This document shows positions 16,566 through 24,597 of a stretch of DNA of 64,000 nucleotides, in pieces (within the stretch, counting starts at the first letter, position 1; each line of letters starts with the position of its first letter). The notes beneath the pieces are model-generated. The model was given only the letters and a program-made list of their open reading frames with translations, made no database searches and was not told the origin of the DNA. The stretch spans positions 37,725 to 101,724 of the forward strand of contig NZ_FNIC01000011.1 in assembly GCF_900103935.1 (NCBI RefSeq), given 5' to 3'. Made by a program: the position numbers and the translations under genes. Origin of the DNA: Nocardioides szechwanensis. GTDB lineage: Bacteria > Actinomycetota > Actinomycetes > Propionibacteriales > Nocardioidaceae.

Positions 16566-17844
16566 CCAGATCGAGGGGTCCGTCGCGGTCGCGCAGGCCG
16601 TGGCTCGGTGCCGCCCGAGCGTGATCGCCGCCTACCCCATCTCGCCGCAGACCCACATCGTCGAGGGGCTCTCAGACCTCGTGCGCGGAGGCGAGCTCAT
16701 CGACTGCGAGTACCTCATGGCCGAGTCGGAGTTCGGCGCGATGTCGGCCTGCATCGGCGCGTCCGCCGCGGGCGTGCGTACCTACACGGCCACGTCCAGC
16801 CAGGGCCTGCTGTTCATGGCCGAGGCGCTCTTCAACGCCTCCGGCCTCGGGCTCCCGATCGTGATGACGGTGGCCAACCGGGCGATCGGGGCGCCGATCA
16901 ACATCTGGAACGACCACTCCGACTCGATGTCGATGCGCGACTCCGGCTGGATCCAGCTGTACGCCGAGTCCAACCAGGCCGCGGTCGACCTGCACGTGCA
17001 GGCCTTCGCGCTGGCGGAGCGGCTCTCGGTGCCGGTGATGGTGTGCATGGACGGCTTCGTGCTCACGCACGCCGTGGAGGAGGTCGAGCTGCCCGAGCAG
17101 GAGCAGGTCGACGCGTTCCTGCCGCGGTTCGTGCCGCAGCAGCTGCTCGACCCCAAGGAGCCGGTGTCGATCGGCGCGATGGTCGGGCCCGAGGCGTTCA
17201 CCGAGGTGAAGTACCTCATGCACGCCAAGCAGGTGCAGGCTCTCGACGAGATCCCGCGGCTGGCCGCGGACTTCGAGGAGATGTTCGGCCGCCCCGGCGG
17301 CGGCCTGGTCGCGCCCTACCGCACCGACGACGCGGAGACCGTCGTGGTCACCCTCGGCTCGGCCCTCGGGTCGGTCGAGGAGGTCGTCGACGAGCTGCGT
17401 GAGGACGGCGTGCGGATCGGCGCGCTCGGGATCACCTGCTTCCGCCCGTGGCCGCTCGACGAGGTGCGCGCCGCGCTGGCGGGCGCCTCCCGCGTGATCG
17501 TGGTGGAGAAGGCGTTCGCCGTGGGCGCCGGCGGCATCGTCGGGCAGAACGTCCGGCTGGCGCTGTCGGGCCTCCCCGCCACCGTGTACGACGTCGTGGC
17601 CGGCCTCGGGGGCCGCCCGATCACCCGGGCGTCGCTGCGGGGGCTGTTCCGCGACGTGCTCGAGGACCGGATGGACAGCCGGTCCCTGCACTTCCTCGAC
17701 CTCGACGTCGAGCTGGTCGAGCGCGAGCTGGCCCGGACGCGGCTGGGCGGCACCGGGCCGCACGCCGAGCACATGCTCCGCGCGCTGGTCGGCGTGGGCG
17801 CCGTACCCCCGGGGCCGGAAGCTCCCGTCGGGGAGGAGAGCTGA
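16546..17844 (+). CDS. porA: 2-oxoacid:acceptor oxidoreductase, alpha subunit
   Basis: Alpha subunit of 432 residues. The N-terminal pyrimidine-binding domain has AYPISPQTHIVE with the conserved Pro-Ile-Ser-Pro, then MAESEFGAMSACIGASAAG with the glutamate that activates thiamine diphosphate, and YTATSSQGLLFMAEALFNASG. The C-terminal transketolase-like domain has VVVTLGSALGSVEE and ITCFRPWP. GAPINIWNDHSDSMSMRDSGW is typical of the pyruvate-type enzymes, which favours pyruvate without proving it. Confidence 0.93.
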   Translation: MPGQRLSQIEGSVAVAQAVARCRPSVIAAYPISPQTHIVEGLSDLVRGGELIDCEYLMAESEFGAMSACIGASAAGVRTYTATSSQGLLFMAEALFNASGLGLPIVMTVANRAIGAPINIWNDHSDSMSMRDSGWIQLYAESNQAAVDLHVQAFALAERLSVPVMVCMDGFVLTHAVEEVELPEQEQVDAFLPRFVPQQLLDPKEPVSIGAMVGPEAFTEVKYLMHAKQVQALDEIPRLAADFEEMFGRPGGGLVAPYRTDDAETVVVTLGSALGSVEEVVDELREDGVRIGALGITCFRPWPLDEVRAALAGASRVIVVEKAFAVGAGGIVGQNVRLALSGLPATVYDVVAGLGGRPITRASLRGLFRDVLEDRMDSRSLHFLDLDVELVERELARTRLGGTGPHAEHMLRALVGVGAVPPGPEAPVGEES

Positions 17845-17845
17845 G

Positions 17846-18850
17846 ATGACGACCGTCGATCTCAAGCTCTACCAGGTCGGCACCTTCGCCGCCGGCAACC
17901 GGCTGCTGCCGTTGGAGGACCGCACCGTGCAGGCCCACCCGGACCGCTCCAACTCGATCACGTCGGGCCACCGCGCCTGCCAGGGCTGTGGGGAGGTGCT
18001 GGGCGCGCGCTACGTGCTCGACGCCGCCATGCGTGCCACCGGCGGCGACCTGGTCGCGGTCAATGCCACCGGCTGCCTCGAGGTGTTCTCGACGCCGTAC
18101 CCCGAGTCGTCCTGGCAGCTGCCGTGGCTGCACTCGCTCTTCGGCAACGCGCCGGCGGTCGCGAGCGGCGTCGCGGCCGCGCTGCGCGCCACGGGGCGAG
18201 GGCACACGCGGGTGGTCGGCCAGGCCGGTGACGGCGGCACCGTCGACATCGGCTTCGGGGCGCTGTCGGGGATGTTCGAGCGCAACGACGACGTGCTGTT
18301 CGTCTGCTACGACAACGAGGGCTACATGAACACCGGGGTGCAGCGCTCCGGGGCCACCCCCGGTGGCGCCCGCACCGCCAACACCAAGGCGATCGGGCCC
18401 GAGCCGGGCAACGCGTTCGGGCAGGGCAAGAACATGCCGCGGATCGCGATGGCCCACGAGATCCCGTACGTCGCCACCGCCACCGTCGCCGACCTGCACG
18501 ACCTCGAGCGCAAGGTGGAGAAGGCGATGACCTTCCACGGCGCCCGCTACCTGCACGTCCTGGTGCCGTGCCCGCTGGGTTGGGGGAGCGCATCGAAGGA
18601 CACGATCCTGCTCGCCCGGCTGGCCCAGCGCTCGGGCATCTTCCCGGTGTTCGAGTCCGAGGGCGGTGAGGTCACCGCGGTGACGCCGATCCGGCGCCGG
18701 GTCCCCGTCGAGGACTACCTGCGCCCGCAGCGCCGCTACTCCCACCTCTTCGGCGCGCACCCGCGCCCTGATGTCGTGGCCCGGATCCAGGCCGGGGCGG
18801 ACCGGTCCATCGCCCGCTACGGGCTGCTCGCCGACAGCTCAGAGAAGTAG
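17846..18850 (+). CDS. porB: 2-oxoacid:acceptor oxidoreductase, beta subunit (ThDP-binding)
   Basis: Beta subunit of 334 residues. Thiamine diphosphate and Mg bind at GQAGDGGTVDIGFGALSGM through DNEGYMNTG. Cys45 and Cys48 (ACQGCGE), Cys77 (TGCLEV) and a Cys in VPCPLGWGS match the four ligands of the proximal [4Fe-4S] cluster. ATG at 17846 lies 1 nt after the alpha stop. The C-terminal 90 residues resemble the extension of pyruvate-type subunits. No separate ferredoxin-domain subunit follows; that role is in the next gene. Confidence 0.93.
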   Translation: MTTVDLKLYQVGTFAAGNRLLPLEDRTVQAHPDRSNSITSGHRACQGCGEVLGARYVLDAAMRATGGDLVAVNATGCLEVFSTPYPESSWQLPWLHSLFGNAPAVASGVAAALRATGRGHTRVVGQAGDGGTVDIGFGALSGMFERNDDVLFVCYDNEGYMNTGVQRSGATPGGARTANTKAIGPEPGNAFGQGKNMPRIAMAHEIPYVATATVADLHDLERKVEKAMTFHGARYLHVLVPCPLGWGSASKDTILLARLAQRSGIFPVFESEGGEVTAVTPIRRRVPVEDYLRPQRRYSHLFGAHPRPDVVARIQAGADRSIARYGLLADSSEK

Positions 18851-18863
18851 TAGGGAGCCTGAC

Positions 18864-20507
18864 ATGGACAAGCCCTTCGCCATCACCCTCGACGTCGGCA
18901 CCAGCCGCGCCAACAAGACCGGCTCGTGGCGCACCGAGCGTGCCGTCTACGTCGAGCGGCAGCCACCCTGCAACCAGGCGTGCCCCGCGGGAGAGAACAT
19001 CCAGGGCTGGCTCTACGCCGCCGAGGAGGGCCCCGGCGCGGACGGTCGCGGCTACGAGCGGGCGTGGCGCACGATCATGGCGGACAACCCGTTCCCGGCG
19101 ATCATGGGCCGGGTCTGCTACCACCCGTGCGAGACCGCCTGCAACCGCGAGATCGTCGACGAGGCGGTGGGCATCAACTCGGTCGAGCGGTTCCTGGGCG
19201 ACGAGGCGATCCGCCAGGGGTGGACGGTCAGCGTCGAGGCGCCTCCCACCGGCAAGCGGGTGCTGGTCGTCGGAGCCGGGCCGGCCGGCCTCTCGGCGGC
19301 GTACCACCTGGCGATGCTGGGCCACGACGTGACAGTGGTGGACTCGGCGCCGCTGACCGGCGGCATGATGCGGTTCGGGATCCCGGCCTACCGCCTGCCG
19401 CGAGACGTGCTGGACGCGGAAGTGCAGCGGATCCGCGACCTGGGCGTGCACTTCCACCTCGGGGCCACCGTGACCGACCTCGACGAGACCATCCGGGACG
19501 GTGGCTACGACGCCACCTTCCTGGCGGTCGGCGCCCAGGTCGGCAAGCGCGCCTACCTGCCCGCCGGGTCGGTGTCCCACGTGCTCGACGCGGTCACGAT
19601 GCTGCGCGGCCTCGAGGAGGGTGAGGCACCGATGCTGGGCCGCCGGGTCGCGGTCTACGGCGGGGGCAACGCCGCCATGGACGCCGCTCGGACCGCGCGC
19701 CGGCTCGGTGCCGACGAGGCCGTCGTGATCTACCGGCGCACCCGCGACCGGATGCCGGCCCACGAGGGCGAGGTGCGCGAGGCGCAGGAGGAAGGCGTCC
19801 TCTTCCGCTGGCTCACGACCATCACGCAGGTCGACGAGGGCTCGCTGACGGTGGAGCGGATGGAGCTCGACCAGTCGGGCTTCCCGCACCCGACGGGCGA
19901 GTTCGACACGCTGTCCGCGGACGCCCTCGTGCTGGCGCTAGGCCAGGACACGGACCTCTCGCTGCTCGAGGGCATGGACGACATCGCCGTACGCGACGGA
20001 GTCGTGACCGTCGACCACGAGCTGATGACCGGGCGGCCGGGCGTCTTCGCAGGCGGCGACGCGGTGCCGCACGAGCGGTCCGTGACCGTCGCGGTCGGCC
20101 ACGGCCGGCGGGCGGCGCGCGCGATCGACGACTGGCTGGCCGACCGGGCTCCGGAGCCGGTGCCGCACCGGGAGCTGGCCGACTTCGCGATGCTCAACAC
20201 CTGGTACTACGAGGACGCGCCTCACCAGCAGCGCTCCATGCTCGAGGCAGTGCGGAGGCAGTCGACGTTCGACGAGGTCGTGCTCGGGCTCGACGAGACG
20301 ACCGCGCTCTACGAGGCTCGGCGCTGCATGTCGTGCGGCAACTGCTTCTCGTGCGACAACTGCGTGGGCGTGTGCCCGGACAACGCGGTACGCCGGCTCG
20401 GTCCGCCGGGCGAGTACCTCATCGACCTCGACTACTGCAAGGGCTGCGGCCTGTGCGTCGCCGAGTGCCCCGCGGGGGCGATCGCGATGGTGCCCGAGGA
20501 GATCTGA
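18864..20507 (+). CDS. GltD-like NAD(P)H flavoprotein fused to a 2[4Fe-4S] ferredoxin domain
   Basis: Protein of 547 residues. N-terminal Fe-S region: Cys36 and Cys40 (CNQACP) and CYHPCETAC near 85-95. FAD-binding GAGPAGLSAAYHL near 135, NAD(P)-binding YGGGNAAMDAARTARRLG near 265, GGDAVPHERSV for the second FAD contact. The C-terminus has CMSCGNCFSCDNCVGVCP (488-505), six cysteines rather than four, then CKGCGLCVAECP (525-536). It therefore combines GltD-type pyridine-nucleotide:ferredoxin chemistry with the delta (PorD) subunit, wiring the 2-oxoacid oxidoreductase to NAD(P)H. ATG 18864 follows TAGGGAGCC. The direction of electron flow is not determined by sequence. Confidence 0.9.
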   Translation: MDKPFAITLDVGTSRANKTGSWRTERAVYVERQPPCNQACPAGENIQGWLYAAEEGPGADGRGYERAWRTIMADNPFPAIMGRVCYHPCETACNREIVDEAVGINSVERFLGDEAIRQGWTVSVEAPPTGKRVLVVGAGPAGLSAAYHLAMLGHDVTVVDSAPLTGGMMRFGIPAYRLPRDVLDAEVQRIRDLGVHFHLGATVTDLDETIRDGGYDATFLAVGAQVGKRAYLPAGSVSHVLDAVTMLRGLEEGEAPMLGRRVAVYGGGNAAMDAARTARRLGADEAVVIYRRTRDRMPAHEGEVREAQEEGVLFRWLTTITQVDEGSLTVERMELDQSGFPHPTGEFDTLSADALVLALGQDTDLSLLEGMDDIAVRDGVVTVDHELMTGRPGVFAGGDAVPHERSVTVAVGHGRRAARAIDDWLADRAPEPVPHRELADFAMLNTWYYEDAPHQQRSMLEAVRRQSTFDEVVLGLDETTALYEARRCMSCGNCFSCDNCVGVCPDNAVRRLGPPGEYLIDLDYCKGCGLCVAECPAGAIAMVPEEI

Positions 20508-20513
20508 GCGCGC

Positions 20514-20525
20514 TAGCGTGGCGCG
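20514..20525 (+). promoter_or_regulatory. leaderless-type -10 element of the thioesterase gene
   Basis: TAGCGT (20514-20519) ends 6 nt before the GTG at 20526. It gives the thioesterase its own transcript as well as possible read-through from the oxidoreductase genes. Confidence 0.5.
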
Positions 20526-21035
20526 GTGACCACCCCCCTCGCCCCGCTGCACCCGTCGTACGCCCGCGTCTCGCTGGCGATGATGACCTCCGCCAACGAG
20601 GCCAACCTGCTGGGCAACATCCACGGTGGCGAGATCGTCAAGCTCGCCGACTCCACGGCCGGCGCCGTGGCGCAGCGGCACAGCGGTGGTCCGGCCGTGA
20701 CCGCGGCCCTGGACGAGATGGCGTTCCTCGCGCCGGTCCACGTCGGCGACATCGTGCGCACCCTGGGCCAGGTCAACTGGGCGGGTCGCTCCTCGATGGA
20801 GATCGGGGTGCGGGTCGAGGCCCAGCCCTGGAACGACCCGTCGGCCGAGGGCCTGCACGTCGCGTCGGCCTACTTCGTCTTCGTCGCGATCGACGCCGAC
20901 GGCCAGCCCCGCGCCGTACCACCGCTGCTACCCGAGACGCCTCATGAGGTACGCCGGATGCGCGAGGCCGAGATCCGGCGGGCGCACCGCCTGGCCAAGA
21001 AGACCGAGATCGACCAGGGTCGCGTCGACTCCTGA
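20526..21035 (+). CDS. acyl-CoA thioesterase (hotdog fold, YciA/ACOT type)
   Basis: Single hotdog domain of 169 residues that hydrolyses acyl-CoA. NLLGNIHGGEIVKLADSTAGAVAQRH carries the family Asn/Asp-containing helix, and ALDEMAFLAPVHVGDIVRTLGQVNWAGRSSMEI is the conserved core strand region. GTG at 20526 follows the oxidoreductase flavoprotein by 18 nt. The C-terminal 30 residues are basic. With two acyltransferases and an enoyl-CoA hydratase nearby, a fatty-acyl-CoA function is plausible. Confidence 0.9.
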   Translation: MTTPLAPLHPSYARVSLAMMTSANEANLLGNIHGGEIVKLADSTAGAVAQRHSGGPAVTAALDEMAFLAPVHVGDIVRTLGQVNWAGRSSMEIGVRVEAQPWNDPSAEGLHVASAYFVFVAIDADGQPRAVPPLLPETPHEVRRMREAEIRRAHRLAKKTEIDQGRVDS

Positions 21036-21140
21036 GACCTCCTGCAGACCTCGGCGCGTCGCTGCGCCGTGTGACGCGTGTGACTGGTGATACTGGCTGG
21101 CAGCACTGTTCTTCCCCCCGGTGCTGGAAAGAGGCGTCCG

Positions 21141-22550
21141 ATGACCTCCACGGTCGAGCGCGCTGCCCGCGTCCGTTTCCGTCGAGCCGTGTCCTTGATG
21201 GTGATGACGCTCGTCGTCCCCGGATCCGCGCAGCTGGCCGCCGGCAACCGCAAGGTCGGCCTGGTCGCGTTCCGGATCTGGCTGTGCCTGCTCGGCATCG
21301 GTGCGGTCACCCTGCTCGCCGTCCTGGTCGACCGCAGCCTGGTCCTGGAGATGGGCTTCAACACGACGCTGCTGCTCTTCCTGCGCCTGGCGCTGATGGC
21401 CGCGGCGATCGGCTGGGCCGGCCTGCTCGTCGACGCCTGGCGCCTCGGCCAGCCGCTGTCGCTGGGCATGACGCACCGCCGCGCGATGGTCGGCGTCAAC
21501 GGGCTCCTGTGCTTCGGCGTCGCCGGCGTGCTGCTGTTCGGCGCCCACATCGTCGGGGTGCAGCGCGACTTCATCCTCGCGCTGTCCGGCGACGGTGAGG
21601 CCACCTCCGCCCACGACGGCCGCTACAACGTGCTCTTGCTCGGCGGCGACTCCGGCGCCGGCCGCTGGGGCCTGCGGCCCGACTCGATGACCGTCGCCTC
21701 GATCGACGAGGACACCGGCCGCACCGTGCTGATCGGGCTGCCGCGCAACATGGCCAACTTCCCGTTCGCCAGGGGCTCGGTCATGCGCGAGCAGTTCCCC
21801 GACGGCTTCGACTGCGAGGGCTGCTACCTCAACGGCGTCAGCACCTGGGCCCAGGACAACACCGAGCTCTTCCCCGACTCGACCAACCCCGGCGTCGACG
21901 CCACGATCATGGCGATCGAGGGCATCACCGGGCTGAAGATCAACTACTGGGCGATGGTCAACCTCGCCGGCTTCAAGGACCTCGTCGACGCCGTCGGCGG
22001 CGTCACCCTCAACGTGCGTCAGCCGATCCCGGTCGGCGGCCTCGGCTCCGACGTCACCGGCTACATCGACCCGGGCGTCCGCAAGCTCAACGGCCACGAC
22101 ACCCTCTGGTACGCCCGGGCCCGCGAGGGCTCCGACGACTACTCCCGGATGGCCCGGCAGAAGTGCGTCATGAACGCGATGCTCGAGCAGGTCAGCCCGC
22201 AGACCGCGGTCCGCAACTTCTCCGACATCGCCGAGGCGTCCTCCGAGATGCTCTCGACCAACCTGCCGTCCTCGGAGTTCGCGACCTTCGTGTCGCTGGC
22301 CCTCAAGGCCCGTGACCAGAAGATCGCGAGCCTCTCCCTGGTCCCGCCGATGATCAACACCGGCGACCCGGACATCAAGCTGGTCCACCGCAAGGTCGCC
22401 GAGGCCATCGACCGCGCCGAGGGCCAGGCCCCGCCCCCCGACAAGTCAGCGAAGGCCAAGCAGCCCGACTCCGTCACGGGGGGCTCCGTCGGCTCCCTCA
22501 GCGAGGGCTACGCCGCCAACGACTCCGAGGACCTCGGCGCCGCCTGCTGA
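21141..22550 (+). CDS. LytR-CpsA-Psr (LCP) family protein with four membrane helices
   Basis: LCP protein of 469 residues heading the galactan-type module. Unlike the one at 11722, about four hydrophobic helices precede the LCP domain, beginning SLMVMTLVVPGSAQLAAGNRK. The catalytic domain has LLLGGDSGAGRWGLRPDSM, VLIGLPRNM, and FDCEGCYLNGVSTWA with a Cys pair, then VDATIMAIEGITGL, DAVGGVTLNV and WYARAREGSDDYSRMARQ. ATG at 21141 follows GAAAGAGG; an extended -10 (TGGTGATACT) lies about 50 nt upstream. Position beside glfT and glf genes suggests it attaches the galactan to peptidoglycan. Confidence 0.93.
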   Translation: MTSTVERAARVRFRRAVSLMVMTLVVPGSAQLAAGNRKVGLVAFRIWLCLLGIGAVTLLAVLVDRSLVLEMGFNTTLLLFLRLALMAAAIGWAGLLVDAWRLGQPLSLGMTHRRAMVGVNGLLCFGVAGVLLFGAHIVGVQRDFILALSGDGEATSAHDGRYNVLLLGGDSGAGRWGLRPDSMTVASIDEDTGRTVLIGLPRNMANFPFARGSVMREQFPDGFDCEGCYLNGVSTWAQDNTELFPDSTNPGVDATIMAIEGITGLKINYWAMVNLAGFKDLVDAVGGVTLNVRQPIPVGGLGSDVTGYIDPGVRKLNGHDTLWYARAREGSDDYSRMARQKCVMNAMLEQVSPQTAVRNFSDIAEASSEMLSTNLPSSEFATFVSLALKARDQKIASLSLVPPMINTGDPDIKLVHRKVAEAIDRAEGQAPPPDKSAKAKQPDSVTGGSVGSLSEGYAANDSEDLGAAC

Positions 22551-22574
22551 CCTTGCACTGCGCCGCGAGAACGC

Positions 22575-22624
22575 GGGTCGTGTGCCCCACCGTGCGCTCC
22601 GGTGCACCCTCGGGCACACGACCC
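22575..22624. repeat. dispersed palindrome, copy 2
   Basis: Perfect 13-bp arms GGGTCGTGTGCCC (22575-22587) and GGGCACACGACCC (22612-22624), with a small inner stem CACCG/CGGTG. Homologous to 1139-1188. Probably terminates the LCP gene. Confidence 0.75.
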
Positions 22625-22639
22625 GACCAACCCTCGCCC

Positions 22640-22652
22640 TAGGGTGTACGCC
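22640..22652 (+). promoter_or_regulatory. leaderless-type -10 element of the first GT2 gene
   Basis: TAGGGT (22640-22645) is 7 nt before the GTG at 22653, supporting that start over the GTG at 22644. Confidence 0.5.
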
Positions 22653-23657
22653 GTGACCGACCAGCCCCCTGCGACCTCCCCGCGGGTGGTGGCCGTGGTC
22701 GTCACGTTCAACCGGCTGGGGCTGCTCGAGCGGCTGGTCGGGCGACTGCGTGACTTCCCTGCGGTCGCGGAGATCCTGGTCGTCGACAACGCGTCGACCG
22801 ACGGCACGGGGGAGTGGCTGGCCCAGCAGGGCGACCAGGGTGACCTGGTCAGCCGGACCCTGGCCGACAACCGCGGTGGCGCCGGCGGGTTCCACGACGG
22901 GCTGGAGTGGGCGATGGAGCGCGGCGCCGACCTGGCCTGGCTGATGGACGACGACGGCCTGCCGGACCGCGACTGCCTGAGCCTCCTCCTCGAGCGCACC
23001 GACCTGGACTTCTGGGGGCCGGTGGTCGTCGACGAGCAGCGCACTGAGCGGCTGGTCTTCCCGATCCGGCTCCCCGGCGGCACCAGGACCGTGCACGAGA
23101 TGGACGACGTCCGGGCGGCCGCCGACGACGGGCTGATCCGCGACGTGGTCATCCCCTTCAACGGCGTGCTGGTCACCCGCGCGCTGGTCGAGCGGATCGG
23201 GCTGCCCCGGGCGGAGTTCTTCATCTGGGGCGACGACCACGAGTACCGCCTGCGCGCCGAGCGTGCCGGCGGCCGGATCGCCACCGTCGTGGGCGCACGG
23301 GTGCTGCACCCCAGCGTGGGCGAGCTCGGCACCCCGATGATGTTCGGCCGCACGACCTACAACCACACGCCCAGCGACCTCAAGCACTACTGCATGGCCC
23401 GCAACAACACCCTCAACCTGCGCACCTACCGCGGCTGGCCGCACGTGCTGATGTTCTGGGTCAAGACCGTGTGGTTCTACCTGTTCACCCGCCCCCAGCC
23501 GCGCCGCGTGGTCACCAGCGCCCGGGCGGCGTACGCCGGTCTGCGCGGCGACTTCACCGGCCACCGGAGATACCTCAGTACCACCCCACGACGTTCTTCG
23601 TCTCCCCCGCTTCGCTCCTCCGACGAACAACGCCGCGGGGACCCCGGCCATGGCTGA
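22653..23657 (+). CDS. glfT1: GlfT1-like GT2 glycosyltransferase
   Basis: GT-A fold glycosyltransferase of 334 residues. Nucleotide-sugar binding begins VVAVVVTFNR; the metal-binding motif is WLMDDDGLPD, the acceptor loop has DNRGGAGGFHDGL and FNGVLV, and the catalytic-type acid lies in FFIWGDDHEYRLR followed by LHPSVG. These are the features of GlfT1, which adds the first galactofuranose residues to the lipid linker in mycobacteria. The last about 26 residues (SSSPPLRSSDEQRRG region) look unrelated and fall in an inverted repeat, so the original stop was probably lost. It overlaps the next gene by 8 nt. Function by family; acceptor unknown. Confidence 0.75.
   Translation: MTDQPPATSPRVVAVVVTFNRLGLLERLVGRLRDFPAVAEILVVDNASTDGTGEWLAQQGDQGDLVSRTLADNRGGAGGFHDGLEWAMERGADLAWLMDDDGLPDRDCLSLLLERTDLDFWGPVVVDEQRTERLVFPIRLPGGTRTVHEMDDVRAAADDGLIRDVVIPFNGVLVTRALVERIGLPRAEFFIWGDDHEYRLRAERAGGRIATVVGARVLHPSVGELGTPMMFGRTTYNHTPSDLKHYCMARNNTLNLRTYRGWPHVLMFWVKTVWFYLFTRPQPRRVVTSARAAYAGLRGDFTGHRRYLSTTPRRSSSPPLRSSDEQRRGDPGHG
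23592..23632. repeat. inverted repeat inside the 3' end of the GlfT1-like gene
   Basis: CGTTCTTCGTC (23592-23602) pairs 10 of 11 with GACGAACAACG (23622-23632); a C/G-rich loop with CGCTTCGCTCC separates them, and CCCC/GGGG flank. Resembles the dispersed hairpins elsewhere in the window. Confidence 0.6.
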
Positions 23658-24597
23658 GGTGCGAGCGCAGCGCGAGACCGTTGCCGTCGTGGTCGTGACC
23701 TACAACCGCGCCGACCTGCTGGTCGGGATGCTCGACGGCCTCGCGGCCCTCGAGCGCCGGCCCGACGCGGTGATCGTCGTCGACAACGCCAGCACCGACC
23801 ACACCCAGGACGTGCTGCGCCGCGACGACCTGCCGCTCCAGGTCCTCACCACCCCCGAGAACCTCGGCGGCGCCGGAGGGTTCCACCTCGGCGTGCGGAC
23901 GGCGTACGACCAGGGCTTCGACCGGATCTGGCTCATGGACGACGACGTGGTGCCCGCACCCGACTGCCTCACCGTGCTCATGTCCCACGACGAGGACTGC
24001 CTGATGTCGGTGCGCGAGGACACCTCCGGGCAGCTGGTCGAGAAGGCCGCCACCCGCTTCGACCTGCGCAACCCGCTCGCGATCAAGCCGAAGACCGGCA
24101 TGGTCGAGACCGTCTACGGCACCCGCGAGGCGATGCCCGAGCTCGTGGAGCTCGACAACGTGGCGTTCGAGGGGTTCCTGGTCCGACGCACCGTGGTCGC
24201 GGAGATCGGGCTGCCCGACCCGGCCTACTTCATCTTCTACGACGACGTCGACTTCGCCCTGCGCGCCCGTCGCGCCGGCCGCCGGATCTGGGGCGTCCGC
24301 GACGCCGTCCTGGTCCGCCAGCTCGCCTTCGACCAGCAGCACGACCTGGCCGGGTGGAAGGGCTACTTCATGTACCGCAACCTGTTCGTCGTGCACCTGC
24401 GGTACGGCGAGAACGTCGCCGTCCGCCTCAAGCCGTGGCTGATCGCGCTCGCGGTGGCGGTGCTGAGCCCCCTGCGCGGCGGGCGGTCCGAGGCCCGCAA
24501 CGTGCTCCGCGCGCTGCGCGACGCCCGGGGGCTGCGCCGGCTCTCGCCGGCCGCGGCACCCGCGGCGCTGCTCAACCCGCCGTCGAGTCCTCGCTGA
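23650..24597 (+). CDS. GT2 glycosyltransferase of the galactan module
   Basis: Second GT2 enzyme, 315 residues, paralogous to its neighbour. VAVVVVTYNRADLL, VVDNASTD, NLGGAGGFHLGV, metal-binding WLMDDDVVP, FEGFLV and YFIFYDDVDFALRARRAG are in the same order, but the acid motif is YDDVD rather than GDDHE and the C-terminal segment has an amphipathic LKPWLIALAVAVLSPL stretch suited to membrane contact. It may add another sugar to the same lipid-linked chain. ATG at 23650 overlaps the previous stop. Its 3' end overlaps the convergent PAP2 gene by 26 nt. Confidence 0.82.
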   Translation: MAEVRAQRETVAVVVVTYNRADLLVGMLDGLAALERRPDAVIVVDNASTDHTQDVLRRDDLPLQVLTTPENLGGAGGFHLGVRTAYDQGFDRIWLMDDDVVPAPDCLTVLMSHDEDCLMSVREDTSGQLVEKAATRFDLRNPLAIKPKTGMVETVYGTREAMPELVELDNVAFEGFLVRRTVVAEIGLPDPAYFIFYDDVDFALRARRAGRRIWGVRDAVLVRQLAFDQQHDLAGWKGYFMYRNLFVVHLRYGENVAVRLKPWLIALAVAVLSPLRGGRSEARNVLRALRDARGLRRLSPAAAPAALLNPPSSPR

